Source: Cerioporus squamosus (taxonomy: Eukaryota; Basidiomycota; Agaricomycetes; Polyporales; Polyporaceae). Taken from it: DNA of 64,000 nucleotides. A program made the translations under genes and the position numbers. Numbering within the stretch: position 1 is the stretch's first letter; each line of letters begins with the position of its first letter. The notes beneath the pieces are model-generated. The model searched no databases, had not been told where the DNA came from, and saw only the letters and a list, made by a program, of their open reading frames with translations. Below, piece after piece: positions 10,115 through 20,921 of the stretch. The DNA lies in contig JABYQS010000109.1 in assembly GCA_022592435.1 (NCBI GenBank), positions 1 to 64,000 on the forward strand. Reading direction: 5' to 3'.

Positions 10115-10825
10115 ATGCCGAACCAAGCAAAACTGGATTCCCAGAGGACCATTGTAGGCGCTCCCGACGACCCCTGCACTCCAAATGGTGCACGCATCCT
10201 GGTGCGTGCTACCCCTGAAAATACGCGCGCTGGTGACGAGCTTGAGGGTGATGAGCCCTTGAGTGATGTTCCGGTTGCGTCGGACAACGACGACAATGGC
10301 GACGACGATGATGCCCGGACGATCACCGCGAGTGGTGGCGAGCTGGACGTGGGCTCGGACCTTGACGGGTCCTATGAGCTTGACGACGAGGAGGACCAGG
10401 CTGCTGAAGGAGAGGCGGTGTATATGCACGATGCGGGACCTGTCTACCTGGTGAGCCCGCACCGCCCGATCCCAGGCCTCCAGGCTGCTTTTGCGTACCC
10501 TGCCCTTGTTGCGCCCGGCGACATTGCTGCAGTTGCTCCGAGCGCCATAGGAGCACCTGTTTACGCTTGCCACGCTCCCGCACAGCCCGTCCAAGCTGGA
10601 CAGGCTCCTGTCGTGGCCCCGCAGGTCCTGACAAACCAAAACCCGAGCGCGAACGCTTCGGACCCGGACAACCATGCGGTGTACATGGCGGACGCGTCTA
10701 GAGGCCAGCTCCTGCAGAGCCTTGCAGAAGGAGCGGGACGCATGAGTAACATGAGACGCGACATTGCTAGTGGGGCAATGGTGAGTGCAATGAGGACTGG
10801 CGACCGACATGTGCTCACCAAATAA
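10115..10825 (+). CDS. Acidic, disordered N-terminal segment, probably of LINE 2 ORF1
   Basis: It opens with ATG at 10115 behind a C/T-rich leader and runs 236 codons to TAA at 10823. It is rich in Asp/Glu (residues ~45-100) and then Ala/Pro. No domain is recognised. A textbook intron pattern (GTGAGT at 10781, CTCAC, CTGCAG ending at 10832, 52 nt) would join residue 222 in frame to a segment open from 10833 to the C run at 11079, but a single-base indel between 10794 and 10822 would also join them. A LINE copied through RNA should have lost an intron, so a host origin for this piece is also possible. Confidence 0.45.
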   Translation: MPNQAKLDSQRTIVGAPDDPCTPNGARILVRATPENTRAGDELEGDEPLSDVPVASDNDDNGDDDDARTITASGGELDVGSDLDGSYELDDEEDQAAEGEAVYMHDAGPVYLVSPHRPIPGLQAAFAYPALVAPGDIAAVAPSAIGAPVYACHAPAQPVQAGQAPVVAPQVLTNQNPSANASDPDNHAVYMADASRGQLLQSLAEGAGRMSNMRRDIASGAMVSAMRTGDRHVLTK

Positions 10826-10832
10826 ACTGCAG

Positions 10833-13540
10833 AGAGGACCGTCCTTCTCTCCGCTCCCCCCGAGCTCGCCCATCCAGCCGAGCATCGCTAGCTCTCAGAC
10901 GGCGGTCGAGAGGCCGAGCTCCTCGCCGATCAACGTCGATTGGTCTAGTGATGCGAACGCTAGCGTAACGCAGGCTAGCGATCCCCGGGATGCCCAGTGC
11001 AACAGGATGCTCTCGGAAGATAGCGACAGCCTCTACTGGAGGCACGTGGAGACCCCTATGGGTTTTGAGGATGCGCGTCCCCCCCCCCTCCGCTCAGGGC
11101 TGAGCCGACGACACCCCGTGAGGTCTACAGTGGTAAGCCCCATGAGCCCTCCTTGCACATGAACGTCTCTGGGATGAGTAAAAAGCGATTTTGGAGGGGT
11201 TCGCCCAACCCGGAGGACGCACAGAGAGCGCGAGGGCGCCCGCGACAGACGGGAACAACGCCCGCGCTAAGAAGACACGTAGAGCTCCCAAGTACAGGCT
11301 CTAATCCTTGGAATCGCTCGGAGAGGGTGTGGGGAGAACGCGATGGGTTGGAAAGTGCCTTTGTCCCGAACAACGTGTCTACGCCTGCAGTATCTAGTCC
11401 TGTTGAACTTGGGGATCGCTCGCCTCCGCTCCATATTAACACTTCAGGACGTCCCCCAACCCCCCACGATTGTGACCCCACTCCGGAGCCTTCTAGACGA
11501 CCTGGGTCGATGCAAAGAAGCCTGGACGAGACGCCTCGAGACAGACTGCCCTTCTCCACGCAGGACCAAGCGATGGACGTCGACTCTACTGCTGAAGACG
11601 ACGCGCACGGGCACGAGCGTGGAAATCCCGAGGACCAACGCGCTAAAACGTCCAAAGGCAAGGGACGCGCTACGAGGCTTGATTCCGAGGATGAGGGGGA
11701 GGATGAGCAACCTGAAGGGAAGCAGGATGATGGCTGGAACGAGGCTGAAGTGCTGGAGGCTAGACAGCGCAGCCTCAGACAACTGCTCAGAGATCGAGCG
11801 GGTGCCGTAGACCACCACCAAGAGGAGGATGTCTTTCGGGATGCATGGGGCTCGGGAGTGCCGTATGACTCGGACGTGCCCTTCTCTCGCTCCCGTGTGA
11901 GCGGCAGAGCGGGGCCGTCGGGTGCGCGACAGGGAGCCGAAGAACCGCGGGTGGCAAGGGAATTCGAGACGCAGGAGTGGAGCGCCTCGTCTGGCCTACG
12001 ACGTGGTTTTCCTGCGCAATCTGGCGTGTCCCGGGAACGTAGCTTCCTCCCGCTCCCGAATACGAGGGCGGAGGAATACGTGAGACACCGAGGGGGACGC
12101 ACATGGGCGGATCGAGAAATGGAGCAGCTCCCGCAGAGGTCCCCGGCCTCGCAAATTGGTGGCCTGCGCAGACCTGCGACGATGGCGTGGCAAAGCCGGT
12201 CCATGGAAGCGATACGCACGCCGCGCCCGAGAGCACCGACGATTCTTGAAGGGCTTGCAGATCCGTTTAGGATGCAGGAAGTCGAACGTGAGACTTCTGA
12301 GATGGGACGTGATGGCATGCGTCGGAGGGACCGCCATCCTCGTGGAGGAGAGGAGAACGAGAGCCTGCGAGATGCCTCCTTTGCGCGAGAGGATGCCTGG
12401 CCTTGACGTAGGAGCGGATACACTGACGAAGAAGATGGCGAGTGGGACCAGCAGGAGGATGGCGAGCTTGTCCCCACGATCATGCAAGGAGGCGCGTACG
12501 GCGAGGATAGGCCGACTGAGACGCCACGCGGAGGCTTCCCGCTGGTCCACCACGACGACCCTGAGACTCGAATCAGAGGTATGGCGCTGGACTGGGTACG
12601 GGAGATGTGGGGAGATCCGCCACACTCGGTCGTCATGCTTGACATCTTCAACTATCGCGCTTCAGATGACGACTCCCTCAACAGGAGGATTGAAGAGGCG
12701 GTCAGGACGAACGTACAGGTCACTACCGGGGAGGTGGACTTCGACGTGGTCCCCCCGGAGCCGGAGCAAGACGTGAGCCTCCGTACAAGGGACCGGCCGA
12801 CGCGGTGGGCGATACGAGGACTCACGCGTAGGGGTGTCGAGTGTATGCTGGAGAGAAGAGTCTGGTCCTACCGATCTATCACGTTCTTCACGTCCCCCCG
12901 AGCAACAAGCATCCCGTCGTGGATATGCATGCTTGACGGTTTCCTGAACGCGAACGTCAACAGGATCCGCCCGGCGATCCTTCGTGTCCTGACGGAGCGC
13001 GGTATGAGGACGTGGATTGCCAGGATGGTGGCGGCCAACCCGGAGTTCCGTGGACGCGAGACTGAAGACGTCGTCGAGCAGATCATCGGCTCGCTTCGCG
13101 TAGAGGCCCTCCAACTTGGCAATGGGAACTATGTTGTCAACATGTACATCCGGTCGCCGACGAGGGACGTGAGGGAGTGGAGACGCTGGGTGGCCGAGCT
13201 CCGGGCGAGACGGTACCCGAGCTTTGCGAATGGTACGGGGAGGGTGCGCAACATGGTCCCGTGCAGCGGATGCCGTGGAACGAATCATCCGACGCATATG
13301 TGCCCTTTCCCGATGATTAGGGGGTGGAACGGGCCCCGTCCTGGCGAAGGTGTCTTCGGAGAGACCAGAGAGAACTCGGAGGGAGTGAGGGGTGGCCAGC
13401 AGGGAAGAGGCCAATGGAACGGTGATGCGAGACGTGGTGCGGGCAGGGACCGTGGTGGGAGAGGGTTCCCGTGGACCCCGAGAGGACGTGGTGGCCCGCC
13501 GAACCAGAAGAGGGGAGGGGGTAGCTCTGGCAGGCGCTGA
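10833..13540 (+). pseudogene. LINE 2 ORF1, broken by one indel and one stop
   Basis: Coding runs in frame from 10833 to a run of ten C (11079-11088), where the frame shifts; one missing C would explain it. From there the frame is open to a single TGA at 12404-12406, then open again to the stop at 13538-13540. The TGA is followed by CGT and is consistent with CGA-to-TGA decay. The region to ~12400 is disordered and Ser/Arg/Glu-rich. The part from 12482 has a folded domain and a CCHC knuckle (C-x2-C-x4-H-x4-C, 13263-13304), then a tail full of RGG and GRG. It parallels ORF1 of the first LINE, including a G-W pair shortly after the knuckle. Confidence 0.7.
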
Positions 13541-13918
13541 GGCAGGGGATCACGTGTGGGCGTGCGTGTGGCCTTGTACTGAAGGTGACGTGCGACGAAG
13601 AGCATGGACTACGAGAGGATTTTCTCTGCATGAAAAGATCTTGGGTGTGTAGTGGGTAATGACGCGAATGCTGATGAATGTTGATGATGAGGATGTTTGG
13701 CAAGACGAAGCTTACCAGAGTGACCGACTGAGTAAGAGAGAACCCGGTGGCGCAAAGCAGGAATGGTGAGCAGACCCTGCTGAGCTCCAGCGCGGGTGGT
13801 CACCGGGGAGCCCACATACACTGGCTCTGGCCAGGAAAGCTCTCTGTGGAAAGTAAGCGGCCAGCTTTTTCAAGTGATGGTGGGTCGCGCTGAAAGGCAA
13901 AGCGTGAGGGAGAGGTGA

Positions 13919-16900
13919 GCTGCGCGCCCGACCCGAAGGCAACACCACCCGAGACGTAGGGAAAGACGTCTAGAGCTGGATGAGGTGGTCGAACCCCAGC
14001 TGACATTGTCGACTGCCACAACACACAATACAAACAATATAACAAACGCGGAATGTAACACCGGTGATGGATCACAGTGCTTCGAGGACGGAAGAGGGGT
14101 GGATGCTGCAGATGCTCAGTGTCCCCCCACCGACGACGTCCCCGATAACGGAAGCATTGGGATGGGTGGATGTGACGACGTGGAACGAGAAAGGGCGGAC
14201 GGACTGCCAGAGAGAAGCAAGAAGAAAAAGGGTAGAACGAGAGCAAGAGTTGTTCTGGCAACGCTTAATATGAACGGTGCGGGGAGAAGAGGTGCGGGCC
14301 TCCCGGAAAAATGGCTCCGTGTCAATCAGGTAATAAGAGACAGAAAAATAGCCATTTTGGCTCTACAGGAAACGCACCTGGAGGAGTCGGACGTAATGGA
14401 AGTTAATGAACTATTCAAGGCTACCATGATGGTGGTGGCGTCCCCGGACCCGATGAACGCGAGAGGGGCTCGTGGGGTTGCTTTTGCCATCAATAAAAGG
14501 CTGGTTGACGTGGAGTCCGTGACTTCATGGGTACCTAAGGAAGGGCGAGCCCTTGAGATAGAGGTTAGATGGACAAGAGGAGCGAAACTCAAAGTAATGA
14601 ACGTGTACGGGCCAAATGATGTAAAGGAAAATGCCGAATTCTGGAGAAGTCTAGAGGAGGGGATGACGAGAGGTGACTGGCCTAAACCGGACGTTCTCTT
14701 GGGTGATTTCAATGTGGTGGAGGCAGCAATAGATAGGCTCCCCCCGAGGCAGGATAGAAACGAAGCGGTGGACCGACTGGGAGACCTAAGGAGGACCCTA
14801 GAGATGGCGGACGGCATGCGTGAGGCGGACCCGGGAACTCGAACCTACACGTACCTGCAGAAAAGCTCTGGAAGCCAGTCACGCATTGATCGAATATATG
14901 TGAAGCGCGGGATGCTGAAGCATGCGGATGAATGGATGACGGAACCTCCGGGAATTGTGACGGACCACTCACTGGTGTGTGTGTCGATAGCAAATCGGGA
15001 AGCCCCGTACATGGGTAATGGACGGTGGATGATCCCGAAGCTCCTGTTGACGGACGAGGCATTCCTAAAGTCGGTGGAAAAGATGGCTTCGGAGGCTCAA
15101 AGAGAGCTGGAGGGATTCGGGATGAGAACTGCGCAAAATAACCCTCAGAATGTGCACAAGAGACTAAAAGAGAAGATTGTGAAGATGGCACGGGACCGCG
15201 CAAAAAAGCAGGTCCCGAAACTCAGGAGACAGATCGAGGCTCTAAAGGAGGATCTCAAAAAGATGGTCAATAAGAAGGACCCCCTGACGAGCGAGGAGAC
15301 GATTAGCGCGGGTATTGTCCAGGAACGAGTAACGGAGCTGGAGCTGAGGCGCTTTGACCAGCAAAGAAGAGCAGTGGCGAGTCGGGACTGGGTAAAGGGT
15401 GAAACAATTTGTCGGTACTGGACAAGGTTGAATGTGACACCTCTGCCCAGTACGATCATTTATGAGCTGCAGTCGGGTGTGCAAATGCGAGTGAGCGGAG
15501 AGGAGGAACCCACCTACACAAAGAGGTCGGATGCGATGGCGGAGGTGGGCCGAGAGCACTACAATGGCTTGCAAGGAGATGAGGATCTGAAAGAGGCGGG
15601 ACCGGGCGACCATGACAGATGGATCGAGGAGGCATTGAGGGGGTATAAACAAGAGCCCGCTGCGCCGGAAAAAGCAAATTTGGAGAGCGATTTTGATGGG
15701 GAGGAGGTGGCGGAAGCTATCAGAACGTCTGCAACGGGTAAAGTTGCGGGCATGGATGGGATCCCTACAGAGCTGTGGATGCACCTCCTTAAGAGATCTG
15801 AGAGAAGGGAGGGAGGCGAAGCTCCTACCTTCGATCTGGCAACTTTTCTTGCGGGAGTATATAATGATGTGGCCGAATATGGCGTAGAAAAGGGAACTGA
15901 TTTTGCGCTGGGCTGGATCTGCCCGATATACAAACTAAAGAAAGATCAGCGCCACATTGTCAACTACAGACCAATAACTATACTCAATACTGACTATAAG
16001 ATCATGACCAGAGCTCTAGCGTGTAGGCTGGCGAGAGTGGCCCCGAGCCTGATCCACCCGGACCAGGCGGGGTTCATACCTGGGAGGAAGATATATGATC
16101 ACATAAGATTGATGAGATATATGATTGACTACTGCGAAGCAGAGGAAGTGAGCGGGGCCATAGTTGCCCTTGACCAAGAGAAGGCGTATGACAGAGTAAA
16201 TCATACGTACCTTTGGGAAGCGCTGAGGAGGAATGGGATACCGGAAGGCTTTATCAAGACGATCCGGATGTTGTACGGCGAGGCGGAAAGCCTTGTCATG
16301 ATTAACGGTGTCCCGAGCGAGGTGTTCAGGATCGTGCGAGGGGTTAGGCAGGGAGACCCGGTGTCTTGCTTACTGTTTGATCTTGCGATAGAGCCGCTTG
16401 CGCATGCGCTGCGAACATCGACCCTCCGGGGGCTAATGGTGCCGGGAATATCTGAACGCCTGATCGCAACTCTCTTCGCGGATGACACTACTGTGTACAT
16501 GAGTAAGTACGATGACTACGGGGTCCTAGAGAGTATCCTTGCGCGGTGGTGTAGAGCATCAAGAGCGCGCTTTAATACTGAGAAAACGGAGCACATACCG
16601 GTGGGATCGAAAGGGTTCAGGGGAAGACTGTCGCAGAAAGTGGATGATTCGAGACTGTCGCAGACCATGCCGAGCGATGCGCGAATAGTGCCTGAAGGCC
16701 AAGCGATTAGGGCGTTAGGAGCATGGATAGGAAATGATACGAACCAGGCCGACGCATGGAAGAAAGTGGTTGATATAGTGAGGAGTAAGCTTGAAAATTG
16801 GTCCCGCAGACACCCGACGATGCATGGGAGAAAATTAGCGATCGGGATGGAGCTGGGAAGTAGAACACAGTTCCTCACCATGGCCCAGGGCATGCCGGTG

Positions 16901-17818
16901 GAGGTCGAGAAGAATTTGACTGCGATGGTGACGAACTTCTTGTGGAAGGGAGATAAGCACCCGAGGGTGGCAAAGGAGATGGTGTGTAAGCCAGTTGACG
17001 AAGGAGGACTAAATGTCCTGGATCTGAAAGTCAGAAACGAGGCGATTGACTTGATGATCCTCAAAGAGTACCTAAACGTGACGACGAGTAGACCGAAGTG
17101 GGCATATATAGCGGACTGGATGCTGGCGAAAGCCATTCTAATGGAAGAGAGCAACGTAGAACCCAGAGCAAGGGTCAACACTTTCTTGCAGTCGTGGGAT
17201 GTAAGCCTCCGAGTGGAAAGGAAGCTGCCGGAGGAAGTACGCCGCATGATAAAGGCGGCTAGAAAGCATGGGGTCAAACTGGATGCGCCAAAGCCTGCGA
17301 AGATGATACGGACGGCCATCCCGATTTGGTACCATGTGGGGAAGAAAGAAGGCAATAGTGTTGCTAATACGACTGCGGCGAGATGCCTAAGAGAGGTGCA
17401 TGGAGTGGTGACGGTCCTCGATGCGCAGATCGTGGCGAAGCGCCTGGGGACTGAAACTGAAGGACACAGGATGCGGCCGGGATGTGAGTGCAAAATCTGC
17501 GCGCTGGATCGAGTGATGGGATGTGATAACCCGGGAAGGTGTGCTGAGGCGGCGAGGAAGGCGCTCCAGTGCCTCAACCCGGTGTGGGCGCTGCAGGATG
17601 AGGGATGGCGGGATGGCTTGTCCCTTACCCGAAGAAGAAAAACGGCGAACGGTGTGGCAGATGCGCGACAACAGCGAATTACGTTCGATCCGGGCTTGAC
17701 GGATGGGGATGAGCTAGCGAACATCTTTAGAGTGTTTGATAGAGCCCAGACGTGCCCCGGCGAGGAGAACCGAAAATGGTTTCCAGGTGAGGGGAGCGGA
17801 TGTAGAGGTCTACACTGA
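13919..17818 (+). pseudogene. LINE 2 ORF2, endonuclease and reverse transcriptase part
   Basis: The frame is open from 13919. The first in-frame ATG is at 14162 (a GTG lies at 13985), so the original start may be altered. The endonuclease shows TLNMNGAG, LALQETHL, GDFNVVE, SRIDRIY and TDHS. The RT shows NYRPITILNTDYK, QAGFIPGR, ALDQEKAYD and GVRQGDPVS, with the catalytic FADDT at about 16475-16489. A Cys-rich patch (CECKICALD) follows, as in the first LINE. The frame runs into a stop at 17816 because of a shift just before the RNase H domain. The first LINE reads straight through the equivalent point, which argues for mutation rather than programmed frameshifting. Confidence 0.85.
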
Positions 17819-19055
17819 TGGATCTGCAGAAGGAAATGGGGAGGAGACGGCGAGAGCAGGAAGCGGTGTGTGGTTCGGAAAGGATGACCCACAAAATAGA
17901 GCGGTTCGAGCTCCAGGAGGACAGACGAACCAGGCAGCGGAGCTGTTTGCAGTAGCTGTGGCGGCGGAAGGCGTCCCGCCCTTCGTCCCGATGCATGTAG
18001 TGTCGGACTCGAGATATGTAGTCGATGGGCTGACAAAACATGTCCCGAAGTGGGAAGAGAAAGGGTGGATAGACGTGAGCAATGCTCCCATGTGGGTGGA
18101 GGTGGTTGCGAAGCTGAGGGCGAGAACGGCGGTGACTACTGTAAGATGGATTAAAGGACATACAGGGGTAGCGGGAAATGAAGAAGCCGATCGCCTTGCG
18201 AAGAAGGGTGCGGAGCGAGACGACCCGCATGTCCTAGCCCCATCTAACATAAATTTTATTAGAAGAGGAGCTAAATTAATGGCACTAACACAGCGGCTCG
18301 CGTATAGGGGTATCCAACTGGCGAAGGTGTCGAAGAGACGCGAGTCTACGTGGAGGATGATTGAGCGTGTTAAGGCGTCTATGGCGGCAAGCTTTGAGGT
18401 ATCGCCCACGTCTGAAGGACTATGGAGAGCGATGAGAAGCAAGAATGTGCCGAGAAAAATACGCGATTTCTATTGGAAGTGCCTACATGATGCGCACAGA
18501 GTGGGAAATTATTGGACGAATATCCCGGAGTGCGAGGACAGGGCGACGTGTGCGAGATGCGGGGTGCAGGACTCCCTGGAGCATATACTACTGGAGTGTG
18601 ACGCACCGGGACAGCGATCTGTGTGGAGAGATGTCAGAAGAATGATAAGACACAAGGCAGGGGTGGACATACTGCTAACTCTGGGATCGGTCCTGGGAGG
18701 CCCGACGATAACTCTGCGGAAGCTGATGGGAAAGGAGAACAAGGGTGTGGATCGCCTGTGCAGGATACTTGTGCCGGAGGCAGCGCACTTCATCTGGAAG
18801 CAGCGATGTGAGCGGGTCATAACGAAGCAGGATGACCCGGGACAAGACCTTTCTGAAGCGCAAATCCTGGGACAGTGGAGGGCGGCGGCCAAGAGAAGAG
18901 CGGTCATGGACTGGAGTGGTACTAACCCTAACTTTCAGAGTAAGCCCGTGAGTAGGGAGCTCGTGGCTGCGACTTGGGAGAAGGTACTGTGGAGTGATGG
19001 GAGTCAGGCGGGGGGTTTAGTGGGTAGGACTGTCCGAGTGAGTGGGGTTGGGTAA
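17777..19055 (+). pseudogene. LINE 2 ORF2, RNase H and zinc C-terminal part (shifted frame)
   Basis: This frame continues the previous one after a shift located between ~17777 and 17812. RNase H motifs are complete: VYTDGS, QAAELFAV, SDSRYVVDG and KGHTGVAGNEEADRLA. The zf-RVT motif CARCG-x4-LEHILLEC follows at about 18550. The C terminus (GLVG then a basic stretch) resembles the end of the first element's ORF2. An open frame upstream to 17736 exists but is not colinear with the first LINE. No independent start is evident. Confidence 0.85.
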
Positions 19056-19242
19056 CTAACCTTGTTTGCGAAGACGGGAGTCCCACACTACTCTGTTGAG
19101 CGCAGAGTGTGCATGAGCATTCCCCTCGCGGTAGGTTTCTTTTGTCTCACAACGATCCTAGTAGCACGTAGTAGACAGCCGATAGATTAGTAGGGGAATG
19201 AGAATTCTGCCGCTAAGCTGGCACCCACCAAAAAAAAAAAAA
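19056..19242 (+). other. 3' UTR and A tail of the second LINE
   Basis: It contains the GAGTCCCACAC block (from 19078) followed by GCATGAGCATTCCCCTCGCG, matching the spacing and much of the sequence of the block in the first LINE's 3' UTR. The A tail is 13 nt (19230-19242). Confidence 0.6.
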
Positions 19243-20921
19243 GGACTCCGAGCCAACTGTTCGGCGAAGTCCGGCTGCGCAAAAGCTTGGCAAGAGCGGC
19301 TTTTGCCGAGACATCGAGATAACGATCATATTACTGAGGTCCGACTAGCCACTGGCCAGGCCCAGGATGTAAGTACCCGCTGGAACTGATTTCGACAATG
19401 GAGTCTTGTACTATCTCCTGTATGCTACGACATGTCCTTGCACGGCTGGACGCCTTCTGGGGAGTGAAGTCCACGGAAGGGTGGTCTCAACGGCTCTCGG
19501 AGCAATTGGTCGATCAGGAGCAGTACGTGAGCACATCGTACACAATTGTTACCCGAGGCCCCTCGACAGGCAACCAGTCGAGAGTAATGCAAACTATTCA
19601 GAGAGCCGACTTTGCCATCCTTCTCAGAACGAGGAAGCAGGTTCGCTTGCCAATCTCTGGCCTGCGCAAATCGATGCACACCGGTCAGCTCCGGCCTTTC
19701 TTTCTGGCCGTGCAGGTGATTCCATGTCTTGTGTCGCCCATCCGCCAGCGCGACCTGGAGTCTGGACCTCAAGGCTGTCTAAATCAGCAAGTATGCCGGT
19801 GCCATATCACCGACCGGACTTACCCGTCCGTCCCCGACGGCCTCGTGTAAGAAAATTGCAGACTTCGGCCTCGACGATATACTATGACGGGCGGCCCTGG
19901 CGTTTGTACTTGAGCTTCGATGGCCAAGCCGGGCGCGGTGCTCACCAAGCGTGTGCGGCAAGTGTGTCCAGTTACTTAACCTTAGTCTGCCGAGGGCAGT
20001 TGGACAAAGATTAGTGCCGTCATGCCGGGGTGGTGGACTCGGAAGCGCGACAGAAAAGTGTGCAGATCGTATTATTTTCAGAACGTCATCGTCGACGTTA
20101 GACTAATAAGTAAGTACACAGCAGAAGGCCCTGAGCTTCGTTGGGGACGAATCGACGTATGACGAATCGCTCCCGATTCGTTGCCGAACGAAGAGGCGAG
20201 AAATTCCGAGAGCAAAACTTCCATTCGGGCCGATTTGTGCTCGATTCGTCGAGGACCCCTCCTCGTCCTACCACTGCTGCCCCAGCAGTGAGGTCGCGCT
20301 GCGCTACCGCCAGCTCCCCGCTCGCCCGTCGGTCGTTCGCGATCGGGATCGCGCCGTCCGCATATAGATATCTGCTGGATAGTGAATGAGCTACGATGGA
20401 AAGGGTGGAGCGCGACGGGCAGTACTTATATGGGGTCGAGCGCGAGCTGGTGACTATCCCGCCCATCCCGCACCTCTTCCCCGCGCCGCTCTTGCCCCGT
20501 CTCTGCCTGCACGCGGGCCCCTGTTCTCGCCTGCGTCTCCGCCGTTCACGCGTCCTGCCTTCTCGTGTCCTGCCTGCCCAAGTGGCCTGCCCATGTGAAA
20601 GCCTCGTCATGATCTATCTTTGGTCTACCTGCGCTGCCGCCGGCTGCCGCAGTGGCGGAGCTGTGCGGAGTCTTATATACTGATGGCGTGGGTGCGCGCG
20701 GGGGTGACCCCAGTCCAAACTCCGTGGTGATTGGCTGACTCTCCGACAGTATCGCTTATTTTAGACTGCCTCACACCTCGGAGTCGTCACGATGCGGCTG
20801 AACTGATGTAGGCCCTGGGCTCTCGGATCTCCTCCACCCAGCCCCATTGCTCTCCGTATTTTCACGTCTTGCTCGTCGTCTATCACCTTACGAAGGACGG
20901 CCACGACTGCACGACCACTGC
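19243..20921. other. Intergenic region and promoter of the PH-domain gene
   Basis: No gene is supported. Open frames at 19398-20014 show no family resemblance. Around 20150-20253 the motif CGATTCG or its complement recurs, including two perfect hairpins. A TATATA element lies near 20672. The stretch 20460-20600 is C/T-rich. Confidence 0.35.
20162..20253. repeat. Cluster of CGATTCG hairpins
   Basis: ACGAATCG-CTCC-CGATTCGT (20162-20181) is a perfect 8-bp inverted repeat. CTCGA-TTCG-TCGAG (20240-20253) is a perfect 5-bp stem with a TTCG loop. A further GAATCG copy sits at about 20152. They may be protein-binding sites or RNA hairpins. Confidence 0.4.

Larger units (their letters stand above)
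10115..19242 (+). mobile_element. Second Tad1-like LINE, decayed
   Basis: It has the same order as the first element: a long ORF1 ending in a zinc knuckle and RGG tail, then ORF2 with endonuclease, RT and RNase H, then a 13-nt A tail (19230-19242). It is divergent from the first copy at the protein level, so it belongs to a different family of the clade. Damage includes a frame change near 10781-10832, an indel in a 10-C run (11079-11088), an in-frame TGA (12404-12406) and a frameshift between ~17777 and 17812. The 5' boundary is uncertain; 10115 is only the first ATG of the upstream coding segment. Confidence 0.8.

Noticed and set aside
9761..10885. 374-codon minus-strand open frame
   Set aside because: It overlaps the acidic segment and leader on the plus strand, has no recognisable motif, and its N-terminal part is the complement of low-complexity codons.
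12404..12406. Stop-codon readthrough or selenocysteine at the LINE 2 TGA
   Set aside because: The element already has other frame lesions, the context suggests CpG decay, and fungi of this group are not known to use selenocysteine.
17777..17818. Programmed ribosomal frameshifting in LINE 2 ORF2
   Set aside because: No convincing slippery heptamer with a downstream structure was seen, and the first LINE encodes RT and RNase H in one continuous frame, so mutation is simpler.
16516..18036. 506-codon minus-strand open frame
   Set aside because: It is antisense to the RT and RNase H of the second LINE, where conserved motifs are clear on the plus strand.
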